A DNA stretch of 64,000 bases from Apostichopus japonicus (taxonomy: Eukaryota > Echinodermata > Holothuroidea > Aspidochirotida > Stichopodidae): assembly GCF_037975245.1 (NCBI RefSeq), contig NC_092578.1, forward strand, positions 8,027,501 through 8,091,500, read 5' to 3'. Positions 12,201-23,844 of this stretch are shown here, piece after piece (position 1 is the first letter of the stretch; the number at the start of each line of letters is the position of its first letter). The notes under the pieces are model-generated. The model was not told the origin of the DNA. It saw only the letters and a list, made by a program, of their open reading frames with translations, and searched no databases. A program made the position numbers and the translations under genes.

Positions 12201-12915
12201 GTTTTACTGAAGGAGGGAGATCTGGTCTGCTTCTCATTTAGTAGACGTTTTGCATATTTGTGTGGATTTTGTCGAAATTGATGCTGTTCTTTGCTGGCAG
12301 TTTTTCTTTGCTGCGATTTCAGCTCTAGTTTCCTTACTTTGTTGTGTAGGCGTACAAGCTTAAGGAAATCCTTTTTCAGATTTGTTGAGTGCACTTTGTT
12401 TCCATCTCTTAGGGCTTGTTTGTATTGCCGTTTAGTGTCTTTCTTTAAGCGCCTTAGCTTTCTTTGTTGTCTTGAGCATTGCTGTTTTTTATCAGTCTTT
12501 TTGGAGACTGCTGGTTTGACTCCAAATCTGTCTACGAGTCTCTTGTAGACCTGAGTCTCCAGATTAGTCAGCTGCTCAATATGCATTTCACCTATTTCTG
12601 TTGGTAATTCTTCATATAGTTGCTCATCAAAGGATTTCCATATCGAGTCTTCAGATGGCTTTGGCAGATTTATGTAATCTTTGACTTCAATGTTTCTGCA
12701 ATTTAGGTGGGCTTCTTCTTTGGTCTTTCTTTTGTGATAAAAATTCTTGCCTGTCGACTCGAAAGCACTGTGGGGTTTATCCTGGCCTTCTACTTCTTGG
12801 GTTGGGTGCGCCGACTGGTTCGACTTACGTCTGCCTTCAGTGGAAGAGCATGGCTGCGACAGATCAGTAGTGATCAGTTCAATCGACAGTAGTGATCGAC
12901 AGTAGTGATCAGTTC
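9200..12915 (-). mobile_element. R2/HERO-type non-LTR retrotransposon
   Basis: This is a retrotransposon copy on the minus strand holding the ORF at 9506-12586. The reading frame stays open upstream of that ATG to about 12913 with coding-like sequence (for example EDSIWKSFDEQLYEELP just upstream of the ATG), so the true protein start is missing or lies upstream. The segment at 12870-12915 has short repeats of agtagtgatcagttca and may mark the 5' junction. Below 9506 a 3' UTR of unknown length follows, containing tgtcaccttc (9335) and its inverse (9397). I could not find a clear poly(A) tail or target duplication, so both limits are approximate. Confidence 0.7.
9506..12586 (-). CDS. Reverse transcriptase / RLE endonuclease
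   Basis: A 1026-residue uninterrupted ORF encoding the retrotransposition enzyme of a restriction-like-endonuclease LINE. Residues 25-115 are very basic (nucleic-acid binding). The RT domain spans about 180-520: motif A is WLDLQNAYGTVPH (catalytic D317), QGCPLSCILF lies at about 376-385, and the catalytic YADD is at 418-421. A thumb/linker follows. A CCHC knuckle is at C775, C778, H787 and C792. The endonuclease has R895-P-D897, then E912 (14 residues between the acids) and the basic stretch at 928-931, matching the RPD-x12-14-D/E layout of R2, R4, NeSL and HERO elements. The domain order and single ORF fit the R2/HERO group. Lack of frameshifts or stops over 3 kb suggests a young copy. The ATG is internal to a longer open frame, so the N terminus may be incomplete. 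It is not a host gene. Confidence 0.9.
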   Translation of the reverse strand: MHIEQLTNLETQVYKRLVDRFGVKPAVSKKTDKKQQCSRQQRKLRRLKKDTKRQYKQALRDGNKVHSTNLKKDFLKLVRLHNKVRKLELKSQQRKTASKEQHQFRQNPHKYAKRLLNEKQTRSPSFSKTAAEKFFKNVNSDKRRDYKYHPLKGLKRPPKPTKPFKTKPPSLSELNSYLQKRRNASAPGTNRIPYLVWKKCPRTTQLLHEVICGIWRTAAIPMSWRTGETILISKEENTSDPSCFRPITLKNSSGNLGMGILAQRTINYLTNNNYIDQSIQKGFMEKISGCVEHTEALTEMLQDAKKNGKPIVTTWLDLQNAYGTVPHNLVQFALEWYHVPDHIRKIIFKYYDELFIRVKTTDWTTDWIQCTIGVFQGCPLSCILFLAVFNLCLDLLDQFNHLGYCMSGSDITSSAKAYADDLTLIARSPESCQELVDTMNIFLKWTRTMKAKPSKCRSHAMKKVVPNAEQKQQGHKTQYVAYDPGLEIDGEQIAYIHSQPMRFLGKMIYNDLKDNNIRDLVKTKLSEMLQKTDTSQLSGIMKLWIYNNAIVPKMTWEFTIYNFPITYITSLEAICTKYLKQWARISRCTTTSALYRSRKHYGLQLKKLTTSVKCMQVTKYHLNKHSRDGSTQTLYRKCMESKKSKARWNGMKELEQKERHLILNEMARGQTDRAGLGYKRNQKLIRDMSHQEHRKCLTGLVKDVDEEDMLVYLYGCAKQGQWLKWESAMQVDTSWKKLLYIWTPELLSFHINAIHDQLPSPANLKLWGKTNLGLCQLCHHRHCTLFHILNGCSYSLQSGRYNWRHDQTLRAIASGLAPYIVEANQKRFNTSETLDFTSTIAFRTADGTTYRNPVLPLPKTEPTNILKKASDWIFLMDEEHKQIVFPPEITETAKRPDITIFSKKTKNVIIVELTVPMEENLANAYARKKCKYQDLVADCESRGWSTYYFPIEVGSRGFCNTSVNKCLASLGIPKGKKKAITDTAANITLRASYIIWLCRNSKAFRQMELQTTPAICSEGSGMVERS

Positions 12916-14700
12916 AACTAATGACACACCTCTCGTCTATAAACGAATAGGTGTTAAACGACACTACACATTTGAATATGCATATCACACCGAATAAACA
13001 TATGCGCTATTGTGTACATTATGTACATTACCACAATACGTCATGCGGTTCTAACGGCACAAACATATTATTAAAGTTGAGATACTAATTCGATTGACAA
13101 CGTCGCCGTGGAGCTATAGGCCTCGAAAGCCAGGTGCCTTGTTTACAATCCATCTCATGAAAATAAGACCCCCCCCCCAACCGACCACCACCATGACTGG
13201 TTATACGACGAAGGATACAACAGTGTTCGCTACCTAATAATTATTACGTTGGCAGATTCCTGAAAATTTCAGTATAAGTCTAATAATTATTTGCATTGTA
13301 ACGTCACAGTTAGAGTGAATGGTAACTAAAGCAGTCTATTAGACGGTTGACTCTTTTCTAAATTATTTTATTGTATGTTTGCAAATTTATGCAAGTCATG
13401 TCACCTCTCCTCCCAAAAATACATCTCTTCAAATTCACACCACAATATATCAATATGTTGAACTATACAGGCTTATCAACAATGCAAGCAACATATAGCC
13501 CATCAAGCCTCATCATGGTTATAACCCTGTTCCAAACGCTATGGTGAGCGTCAAGCGAGAAGGCAGATCCCATTGCGAGAGTCTTCGGTAGCCGCATTTA
13601 GTGCATAAAGACCAAGCTTGTTATATATACCATATTAAGTGGTGCATTGCAACAGCAATTATCAAAGCAGGCCATACTAAACCTCTAAATTATTGCATAC
13701 TTTCGTTATTGTCTCATTCAGGGGAATAATATCATTTTTCGAGCGACATGTACCAGTGATATGCCAATACTGGGGACATCCTGTAAATGTAGTATCATGA
13801 CACATTAGGAGGTGGGGGGGGGGAGTTGGAACGGGACAAGTGGGACTGCTGGGTAAGTGGGTAGCACGACGTCTTTTTCCGTACAAATTGATACCAGTAC
13901 AGGGGAGAGGTTAGTGGAAAAGAACAGGTAACAAACAAAGATATGACCTTCTGAATGATGCCAAACTCGATCCGTAACTATGGAAACTATGGAAAATGCG
14001 CCCTTAAATACCAATGCCGTAACAAATTTACCTTCATCGGGCATTTTAATAAGGATCTCGCGGTATACTTTTCCACGCTCGTTTCCTTTGTTATGCTATG
14101 CGAATTGATTATGTAACACAAAGGCTACCGTTCCAGACTAATAAACTTGAATTCTTACGCTATAGCTTCGGTAACTCACTTATAATAGCTTGTGTTAAGC
14201 GATTTAAGGATTTAAGGATTGTTGTAGTGAAGCGTATGCCCCCACACTTTTTTATTCTGTGTAAATAGCGTGTGTTACAATATTATATAGACTAATGTAA
14301 AGCTCAGGTTTCGGGTGATGACAAATCTGGGTCAGTCAAGTGTTTGCGAGTTGCCAGGGGATATGGGCAATTATCGTGAGATGCAATGGCCAAGTTTAAT
14401 ATATTAGGAATGTGTCAGGGTTAATTTATGAATGAATATCTTAGAAATTGTATTATTACATCTAATAGGCCTGTTTTATTGCACGTATTGCCAGTATTTG
14501 TAGAATATTTTGATGCACATGCAATAAGGCCATGGTAACTGCATGGGCCATTGTAACGACTGGCTGCCATCTTGAGAATCATTATTCATAGTTGTTTAGT
14601 TTCGTAACAATACACGCCAATGCAAGTATGATATATTAAGCCTCTTGAATACATCCCGAATGACATGAAGGTTTTATCGAGCATAAATAGAACTTTTCAT
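12916..14700. other. No gene seen
   Basis: AT-rich intergenic or intronic sequence with a poly(C) tract (13170) and a poly(G) tract (13813). Short minus ORFs at 13677-14044 overlap the G tract and lack support. Confidence 0.45.
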
Positions 14701-14711
14701 GTCCTACCCGC

Positions 14712-14990
14712 CATTTGATAGCTGATGGCTTAGGCTATCACAACACATTCAACTTTTGCCACCATGACCGTTTAGATTTTGAGCTAGAAGAGCTAAAAGT
14801 TTATCATATTGCCTCCAACCCATCTGCAAGCTGTCGCTGCGGATTCTTGTTGTTTTACCCAAGATTTTCTACAATACCTCAATCATTTTTAATCCTCCTG
14901 ATTTCTTAGGCCATCAGAAGTTTATATCATCTTCTTCAACATCCAAGTATCAAATAGATGACTCAAAAAATGCCCCCCAAAAAACAAAAC
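14712..14990 (+). repeat. Dispersed repeat, copy 1 of 2
   Basis: It aligns colinearly with 28455-28670. Shared words include ttgagctagaagag, ccaacccatct, cgctgcgg, gattttctaaaatgcc-like, catccaag and gatgactcaaaaa. Copies are clearly diverged, so this is an old interspersed element. No protein or pol III promoter was recognised in it. Confidence 0.6.
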
Positions 14991-14999
14991 AATACAGTA

Positions 15000-17100
15000 G
15001 CTCACTTTAGATCTATGGAGTTGTACCATAACAACTCCCTGGGTTAACCACCCAGTCAGGCGGACGTGCACTTATCTGATTGTGGTGTGATACCTTTCTA
15101 GCTTGCCTAGCCTAGGTCTAGCTACACGTTAACCTGCAGTAGTACTACTAGTGCAACTATAAAGTTATGGTTGTATTAAAGCTGCAGTAGTTACTAGGTC
15201 TAGGCATTATCCAATTGCTAGGATATGCAAGTATAATTCAACACAAGTAGTGGTGATTATAAGCTTATGTTGGGACTGAGATGACAGCCTGCTCTTGCTG
15301 TTAGCGTTTGTCCGGTAGATCTATATTGGCCTAACTGATTGAAATTGCTAATTAAGAAGACTAAGGTGCAGCACAAGTCCTTGTACCTTCCAAGCAAATG
15401 ACGATGAAGATTAAGTGGTTGGGGTAAATGTATGCATCCTTTTAGAGATTATGAAATGATAAATTGTAACTCATGAAAACTTAAAGTATGCACATGTGGG
15501 TCACAATGCATCACAGAAGACATCTGAGAGACCTTAGATATTAATTTGCAAAATGAAATCAATATAATATGACAGAAGAAAGACACTTATTGTAGGTAGC
15601 AAAATGTACCGTGAAAGACTATTACAATTGCTGCAATACACGTTTGTAGGCCGTCTACAATCTATGATTGTGCCTTGTAGCGTATAAAGACATGCACATT
15701 GTAACCATTACAAAAAGCATGTTAATCATTGTCAAGCGACATATTCATAAAACCCTATAACCATTTTATTGGGGGTAGGGGGGGGGAGTTTTATATTTTT
15801 AAAAGAGGTTATGTAGGTCTATTTATTTTTTCATCTTATCTTTTATTTTTGCAAGTATGTATATACCTGCATCCACTTGGACAATCTGATACGTTCATGA
15901 AAATAGTCAGAGAGTACAGAGAAATATATTAGGACTTCTCTTCAAATTCGATTTGCTTTTACACCTATTTTCCAATCACCTGCATCATAAACCTATAAAC
16001 AGCAATGATTGCATCTTAGTTGTTTCATTACTGTGAGGTACCTTTCTGTTGGCAAATGTAGCAATTTTGCGAAGATCCACACAGAGCTTTAGCTTTTGTA
16101 GATTTAAATTGCAAAAATTATGTAAAGAAAATGTTTTACCTCAACACGACTTTGCAATGGTATGTATCAGTTTGTTATTCACTGAGCATTTGTCTATATG
16201 AATATTAACCCCTTCCCAGCAGTCACACACCATCCACTTTCAGATTAGTGTTATCTGACTCTACCATCTTAAGTTTTGCAACCATCATGTCTACAAAAAC
16301 TTCACAAGTAACAGTACATGAGGTTGGAACCCCTCCGGCATAAATTGTTGGTGCCCTTCCAACTTGGAGTACCTGCTCACCAGGGCTCAAACATTTCTAT
16401 AAAGCCGTCACCCAAGCATATCGGTCTAACCACATTTGCATGGTGAACGATATAGGCGGCTGGGCTTTGCGCCCTATGTATCTAGTAAAGGGTCTAACTT
16501 AAGACTGCACAGCATTTGCGAAGATGCTAAGCATTCTTTAAACAGTAAGAATAACTGTGTTAATAGCGGCGAAATACCCGAGAGTTATAATTCATCTCAA
16601 CCAGTATATTTTCTTTTACAAAATTCGTGCTTATCTGGTGCATCACGCGTTTCTATATAGAGAAGATAGCTTTCACGTTAATATGAGGATTTCGTCGAAT
16701 CCTCGTTTCTATAACGTAGGCACCCTTTGCGCGAGTTATTGCTATGGGTGTACCAAAATGGCCCGAGCGGCCTTCAAATAACTGCAAAGCGTATTGTTGT
16801 CAGCAGGTACGATATGGCTTCTATGTATCACTTTCTGTGGTCGAAATACGTGATCGAAGAAGCAAAATAGATATATACATATATTAAGGGAGTGAAGAGC
16901 AATACTAATCCAAATAGCGAGCTAGCATGAGACACGTCTGCCGGACTTCTTATGCCGGGTTGGTTGATCCGTTGAAAAGGTAATTTGCTGTTGGTCATCA
17001 GCTTCCTGATGGAAATGGACTTCCATATACCTGCCACAAGCTGATGAGACTGCTTAGTGATGGTAAAGTACAATTAAGTTTGCACAGATTTGGCTAGAAT
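15000..17100. other. No gene seen
   Basis: AT-rich sequence with a G tract at 15776. ORFs at 15729, 16436, 16557 and 16828 (minus) have no motif, no convincing splice sites and no repeat match in the window. Confidence 0.4.
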
Positions 17101-17111
17101 GTAATCATAAG

Positions 17112-17365
17112 TTGAGACGAAGGAAGGTGTTACACCAGAAGAATGTCCATGCTGTGGTGGTAGTAAAATTGATACACCACAACCCAATAATGGTGCTTTC
17201 ATTGACATTTCACAAGAAAAAACTCTGAAGAGTTTCATGGAAGTTGATAAAATATATGAACATCTCGATTATCCTGGAAATCGTGTGAAAGAAAATATTG
17301 AATCATATCAAGATGTTTATGATGGATGGTTCAGAACATTGAAAGTTTCTTCGAGGGATTTTTAA
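17112..17365 (+). CDS. Unrecognised coding-like fragment, CPCC motif
   Basis: An 83-codon open frame ending at TAA 17363-17365. It has no upstream ATG because a stop sits at 17108-17110. Composition is protein-like, with TPEECPCCGGSKIDTPQPNN near the start (a possible zinc knuckle CPCC), then IYEHLDYPGNRVKENIESY and DGWFRTLKV. The preceding AG at 17110-17111 could be a splice acceptor, but its pyrimidine tract is weak. It could be an exon or a remnant of a transposon protein. A hAT-like terminus ends 380 bp downstream, which favours a transposon. I do not recognise the family. Confidence 0.35.
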
Positions 17366-17411
17366 GTAATCATACTTTCAATTGTGGCCTATTCTAGGCT
17401 AGACTACCCCC

Positions 17412-17560
17412 ATTGACTTAGTGTGGTGTTAGGCAACCATGTGGTCGAACGTAACAGCAATAACGATATTCCATGGATGTCTTGTAACTGCGTCACAACT
17501 TCAGACGGCTTAGCTAGATTTCTCATTGACTTAGTGTGGTGTTAGGCTACCATGTGGAAG
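17412..17560 (+). repeat. Direct repeat of 37 bp, 111 bp apart
   Basis: The phrase cattgacttagtgtggtgtt, continuing aggc(a/t)accatgtgg, occurs at 17413 and again at 17524 with one mismatch. Confidence 0.8.
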
Positions 17561-17639
17561 AAATTATTATTTATTCATTCGTTTATTTCAAAGAAGGAAA
17601 GGCTGACAAGGACTTTTACGCGATGTTTATGGATTATGG

Positions 17640-17747
17640 ACGGGATAATTAAAAAATTGTAATCGCAAGTGGCTTTTTACTAATCGTTTATTCCAAATGC
17701 GATCAAATTGCGCGAATCGCACAATCTCGCGGCTAATGCGAACCCTG
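17640..17747. mobile_element. hAT-like right terminus
   Basis: The segment ends gcgaaccctg, preceded by subterminal gcgaatcgc / tcgcggctaatgcg words typical of hAT ends. No matching left end (cagggttcgc) or 8-bp duplication was found, so this is a solitary or decayed end. Confidence 0.3.
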
Positions 17748-18074
17748 GGCCTGCATAATAGATAGTAGTAGTACTAAAAACTATTTAAGAGCTAAATTGG
17801 ATATTTATATGGTTTGATCCAATAGACGAGCTAGCATACGCAGCGGCGGCAGTGCGATGTTAGTAGTAATGCTAATTATAATTAAATAATTAATTTATTA
17901 ACAAGTTAATGAAAGAAACAGAAGCAAATAAAAATTATTGAGGGAGGTTTTATACCTTATCTTACACCTACGTATTTGAACATGAAAACATTGTCAGTAG
18001 CGAACATAATGCATTTATTACAGCATCCAATATGTAATTTCTTGAAAATCGTGATACACGAAGGTAAACAATTT

Positions 18075-18135
18075 TTTCCGGGTACCCGGATACCCGACGG
18101 GAAGCGGCCCTCGGGTACCCGGTTCCCGATTTTTG
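18075..18135. repeat. GC-rich palindromic cluster
   Basis: A conspicuous GC island in AT-rich DNA with two copies of the palindrome cgggtacccg separated by about 27 bp, and related variants atacccga and gttcccga. It can fold into a strong hairpin. It is probably a transposon end, but no partner was found. Confidence 0.5.
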
Positions 18136-18763
18136 GACCCGTGTAAACACTATTGCTTTCCATGTCTCTGTTTTTACTCATTCTCCGTGAGTAAGAGAAA
18201 TTGCCAAACAATTTACTTAATGGATTTGTTGAAAATTTTGTATGGAAAAGAGCATTGCTCCTTCAATGTAGCCTACACCAGTTAGCTCACCTTCTTGTGT
18301 CTGTTCAACGTTGGGGACATCTCTGAGCACACACTACTTTTCCACTTGAAAGCAACAACAGATACTTAAAACATGATACGTGGAACCCAAGCTGTGCAAT
18401 TGCAGGTGTATTTACATATAAAACCAACGGTTTCTCTCTTAATGTACCATTTGGAATCTTCTCGATTCATGGCATTAGTATAGAAGATATAACTTGACTG
18501 AAACTAGTTGCAACCATAACACCATTAATGCTTATGAGACAATATTAAAAATGAGAGGGCTTTCAGAAGGCTTTGATCTCGTTGACATTATTATAAATGC
18601 TTTTATAAACCATAAATTCGCTTGTGGTATTTTCGGAAACGTGAACTGCTTAACTGCTTAATGTAATAAATTGGTTTATATCGAACAAGCTGTATTTGAT
18701 GCGAAACAAAATCATAAGACATTATCAATATTCAACATAAACGACAACGTATTAAGTAAGACA

Positions 18764-18990
18764 AATCATCTATTGCCAGTGACAGTAGGTAAATAACCTT
18801 ACTTATGGTGTTTGTATTGTACTCTAAGGTGCCAAATAAATCGTGTCAAGTCTTTGTCAGTATCCAACAAAGGAATACTGACACTCTTTCTTCTTTAAGA
18901 AAGAAAAGAACACCTCGGCGTTCATTTCTTTACACGTTATACCCTCACGACACAGTTTACCATGCCCCACCTTTTACTTTCATGAGAAAC
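18764..18990 (+). repeat. Dispersed repeat, copy 1 (partner 34045)
   Basis: It shares aatcatctattg, aaggtgccaa(a/g)taaat, gtctttgtcagta and ctcctttaag-like words in order with 34045-34200. Diverged. ORFs in both copies are not conserved in frame. Confidence 0.5.
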
Positions 18991-19189
18991 CTAGTTTGAA
19001 TGCAGCTTGAACAAAATAAAATAAAAAGAGAAAATGGTTGCGAATCATTAACGCTCCAGTAAATTGAATTAACATTTGAGCTTGAGAAAAGTCGTTCACT
19101 TTATCTCGAAGGTGTGTTTTAAATATGTTTGATAGACAATTTCAATAGACAATTTTGAGTAAGAAAGGGTTTGCATTGGTGCAAATGGC

Positions 19190-19960
19190 TGGAAAATGAC
19201 CAAATGGGCCATATATGACCCATATAAAGATTGATATGAAATTTGTATCTCGCCAGATATAAGTTTGGACAGATATAAATTTGGACAGATATAACTTCAC
19301 ATGAAATCAAATTTTATCTATACCAGAGAAAATGTTATTTCTATTAAAGCCATATAAACCTTTATCAACCCATATACAAAATTGGAGAGAAATCAAATAT
19401 AGCCATACCTGTACCAGATAACAATGTATATAGCCAGCATTTTATATGGGAAATATTTTGTATATTATAATTTAATGTCCTTAGCAAGCTTTAACTGTAA
19501 TCATGGACTAACTGTAAACATGAATACTACGAAGGCAAGATGGTAACATTGAAGACAGATTCTGGAGTGTCTGAAAATATATATTTTGTTTTGTCATAGA
19601 ATATAAACTGAAACCCTGACATTTAGATACACAATCAAGTTTGATATTGTCATATGGTCAGATATTTGCTTGATACAAACATATTCCAGATATACATATA
19701 AAGTTTGGTATGACCAGATATAACTTGATGAAAGTGTTATCCAGATATACATATTAAGTTTGAAGTGGCCATATATTGCAAGATATAGCTTGATATAATT
19801 AATTCCAGATATACATAAGTTTCATATGACCATATAAAGCCAGATATAGCTAGATGAAAGTGTCATCCAGATATAAATATTAAGTTTCATATGGCCATAT
19901 AAATCCAGATATAAATTGATGAAGTATCATCCAGATATAAACATAAATGTTGATAAATTG
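19190..19960. repeat. Decayed CCAGATAT-type satellite, about 64 bp
   Basis: The clearest units start at ccagatata near 19687, 19741, 19804, 19866 and 19930, with spacing of 54-64 bp. Each contains aagttt, a ccatata word and a second agatata(a/g)ct. The layout matches the 65-bp unit at 47097-47876, so this is an old, mutated array of the same family. Confidence 0.65.
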
Positions 19961-19969
19961 CTGTAGAAC

Positions 19970-20850
19970 CCGTCAAAGTTGTTGGTATTCGAAATATGAA
20001 TGCCTAACATAAAATAAAAGTGCATAAGCTCACCAGTGAAAATGAATAACTCCTGTTAGAAATGTGGCAATCCAAGAAAAATAAATCATCTGGGGCCCGG
20101 AGGCATGATGTCCATATAATTGTCCGAAGAAACGCGTCCAAACAAAAATACACTTTAAATTCACTCCTCCTTGGATAACACAAGCGATGAAAGTTTTTAC
20201 AGGTGAGAAATAATATCCAAAATTAAATATGTGAGAAAACCTGGCCTGACTTTAGAATCCGTACCATATGAATGTGCAAGCTTACTTCGAATCGGCCGAA
20301 GAACAACTGTATAATCCGGCTGAACGTGTGTGCTCGCACCGGCTTGGTTCAATAGAATAAGTCGGTGAATAGGTGCGTCGCGTGAATGATTCGCTTGAAT
20401 GAGTTAAAGCGGTATAGTAGGAAATGGTGATACGTGAAGAGGGTTAGGAAATATGGTTAGGAAAACCTAATAGTAGTTGTCTCTTGATTGGCTGTCTCTT
20501 GATTGGCCAGTTGTTGCCATGGTACAAAAACAACTACTGTACTAGGGTACAGTAGTTATGGTATTTCAACAAGAGTGAGCTTGTCTGGTCTAAATTCTAT
20601 ACAGTGACAATTTTGAAAAGGCTGACCAGTGGTGAACAAAAGAAATAGTTTCAAAAGGAATGCTGGTCTGTTGGTGTTGAAAGGCAACTGATGGTGATGT
20701 AATAAAATCAGCTGACAATTGTAAACAAACTGTGGTGAAGTGCAAATGTTTCTAAAATTGATGATTAAATTTCGTTACAAAGTTAACAAATTTTTAATCA
20801 TGATCTGTCCTTTTTTTTTATGAAAATGTAACTAAATAATATTCTAAATG
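19970..20850. other. No gene seen
   Basis: Unique-looking sequence apart from a short duplication of gtctcttgattggc (20479 and 20493). Confidence 0.45.
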
Positions 20851-20854
20851 CCAG

Positions 20855-21065
20855 CTCAGTGAATGGATACCAGCTCAGCTTTTACCATGGTGAAACGGCC
20901 AGGAAACAGTACCTTGCAGGAGGACCAGGCAAGATGCCAGCAAAAGTAAAACTCAATTCCTCAGTCAGGAGAAAAATCCAAGAAACTCTGGCAAAGAAGG
21001 CCAGGGCATCTTTGATAGATAAATGTGAGACTTGGAAGCTAGACTTAACCAAAGATTTCGTTTGA
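20855..21065 (+). CDS. Candidate 3'-terminal exon, function unknown
   Basis: It is preceded by an 8-9 T tract, a taactaaat branch-site-like word and atgccag (acceptor at 20853-20854). The frame is open from 20856 to TGA 21063-21065. The 69-residue tail is lysine/arginine-rich, with GKMPAKVKLNSSVRRKIQE and KKARASLIDKCETWKLDLTK. Local base composition is richer in GC than the surroundings. A canonical AATAAA lies at 21241-21246, 176 bp after the stop, as expected for a last exon. Upstream exons were not found and no family is recognised. Confidence 0.4.
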
Positions 21066-21240
21066 GATTTAACACTGCATTAGCTCCATGTTGCCAGATC
21101 AACTGTTTTGTGCTTAAGTCTGTTTATTACGTTGTCATGAAATATGATCCATCAATTTTAATTTTTACACAGTTACGTAAAACATATATTTCAGTTTGTG
21201 CAATACTTTTCATAAATGTATAAATGTAAAGTATTAGGAA

Positions 21241-21246
21241 AATAAA
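21241..21246 (+). terminator. Polyadenylation signal AATAAA
   Basis: Canonical hexamer downstream of the candidate terminal exon at 20855-21065. AATAAA is common in AT-rich DNA, so support is mainly positional. Confidence 0.35.
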
Positions 21247-21259
21247 CATATTTTAGAAA

Positions 21260-23380
21260 CAATAATACATCTGTCACTTGGGGGTGTAATATACGCGAGA
21301 TGAATATGTTAGTTCTCACTCATAGAGTGTCAGTTTAAAATGAAAAATATGTCATTCAACCGAAGTTAGTCATCGAGACTAACTATCACTTTATTAACAA
21401 TTATAAAATATCACAAACGCTTTTAGTGAATTTGATGATACATGAGGTAATGATGTTGAGAAGTTGATGAGACATGAGGTTATGATAATCGAAAACGTAA
21501 CCCCCTTGCAAAACATAGTTGAAACCATTTTTACTTGTCACAAATACCCATAGGGCATTTGATGGTGTAGTGTGCATGTTAGTAACGGTTTAAAATGTAA
21601 GAAGGTGGCGCTACTACTCTAAATAGGCGATGCTTACTACTACTACAGGCGCGATACAACTGTAATTAGTGGCGCTATTAGCCTAAACGGAAGGTGCTTA
21701 TACTCCAAAATGGAGTTGCTACTACCTTAGACATGGTCCACTACTAATCCGTAAACAAGCCGTATTCCCCAAACCATCTTTTGTCTTCAAATTTTAACAT
21801 AAGCAACAGTGTGTTTAAACCTAATTATTTACCTCAGTTAATTTAGGCTACATATACTTCAGTATCAACCATTTGAAGCCTAATTGTCTAATTTTGTGCT
21901 GGGGAGCACTCCAAAGAAAAATACACATCTCGAAAACCCATAGGCCTAGTCACAGCACTTCTGTGAGGTTCATGTCTCAACAAAATAATTCGGGGAGGGG
22001 AATCATGTGTACGTTACTGGGGCGTAGCTATAACGTTTCTTGAAGTTTGATGCAAGAGGAACCTGATTACATCTCTACACGACCCCATAAAATTGTATAG
22101 GGTGGATAGTCTTTAAGGAACGTAATGAACTTGGCGTGGTCAAACCAATGAGCTATTAGATGGATAGCTCCCTGTCCAAACACGATGACAGTAGACCTGT
22201 AGATTAACTAAATGAGATAACACAAGACCTTTAAATATGACACTGTGAATATTCCATTTCTTACGCAATCACAAGAAGGATATCTCGCTTTTCCAAGTTG
22301 ATGACCCTCCCACACCCCCTCATATCAATTATCCGCTTTCATATCAATAAATATGAATCAGCGACAAAATGGTAACTGGAAGTTGATGGACAACGTTTCA
22401 TATTTATACATGTACGCCAACGACCACTTGAAGGTGCGGGATAGGGGGTTACCAAAAATTGTTAACAAAACCGCTACGCGAAGTTGTCATCATGAATTAT
22501 TATTGTATTGCGTATTGCTCGGAACAGATATAACAAAATAAACCTATTACAAATTGAGGGAAAGTTCACTTCTTCTGCAGTCTTCTTAATTACATTTAAT
22601 ATCATATTGCGATGCAAGACTCTCTCAATTGACGTAACTTAATGTACATATGCATATTACATTGGCCTGTCTTTCTCCTACGAAGAGTGATTCGTCAGTT
22701 TTATCTGTCAAAGCCGTATATGTGGTTCTACGGTGGTTCAAACAGATTCAGAATTTTGCGAGCAACATGACTGAAATTTCCAGATTGTCCGCAAATAGAC
22801 CTATAGCAAATAATAGCAAAGAATTGAATTATAGAGACATTTGGCTAATAAACTTTACTTTGGGGATCAGATCTCTGGAAATTATTCCACATGAGGAGGG
22901 GAGGGGGAGGGGGCCAAACAAACCAAATATAAATCACATCACATTGACGACATAAAAACATCGAAAAAAGGTAACAAAAATTGAAAATTACCGAAATGAA
23001 CGCTCACTAAAAAGTACACACACACTCACCCACTAACGCACAAACAAATTCGATTTGGACATGGTAGCAAGTGTGTCAAACGGTAATTTTCATATTTTTA
23101 TCGTTTGATAAGATAAGTTTATCTCGTCAAACGGTAGTCCAGTTACGTATATTTTAGCTTGTTTGGAAGTTGACCTACGTTTCTTGTTTATATCTTTGTT
23201 TGTTGGTTTGATAATGATTATTCATCCCTTAAGTTCAGTCTTTTCCGTAACTGTAACTTTCCTTCCGCTTGATTCCATTCCATCTTCCCAGAATAAATGT
23301 GTTTTTCTGTCTAAGGATATAAATTTTACAACTAAAATAAGTTTAAAAAGTTTTGAACGTCGGCTATCATATTCATTTTC
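21260..23380. other. No gene seen
   Basis: AT-rich sequence with a near-duplicate phrase around 21430-21480 (gatgatacatgaggtaatga / gatgagacatgaggttatga). The 101-aa ORF at 22650 has no motif or splice context. Confidence 0.4.
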
Positions 23381-23382
23381 AT

Positions 23383-23449
23383 CATTAGTACTTATACTTA
23401 TACTTCTTACTACTATATACTTATACTATATATATATATATATATATAA
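23383..23449. repeat. ACTTAT / TA microsatellite
   Basis: Short imperfect ACTTAT repeats followed by about 20 bp of TA. Confidence 0.8.
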
Positions 23450-23844
23450 TGGGTAAATTTGCTCTTCAATCATGCTTTAGTGGTTTCTATGATCTCCTCT
23501 ACACGATGGAACAGAAAGGAAGGCTGGATTGCGAATGTAATCTTGACATGTTTGCGCTCCATTACGTCTTCCAGCTTGTTAAAAACAACTAGTTAAAGTC
23601 TATCCAAGATACATCATGCAACATAAGATATGAACTGCCGGCAATGCACACAACGGATATCAGATTGATTTTCTTGAAGAGAATGGTAACAATGTGTGTG
23701 CAAATTGCTTTTAAAATCAACCAGTGTAAATATAAACATATAATCGGGTCCCACTGACCAAAAATGTGCCAATTAATATTTAATACTTACAGCCATGCGT
23801 TGTTTCTCCTATATTGTATGTATTTTACATACTCCTGTAAGCAG

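Noticed and set aside
9788-12548. Plus-strand ORFs of 60-119 aa
   Set aside because: Shadows of the minus-strand retrotransposon ORF.
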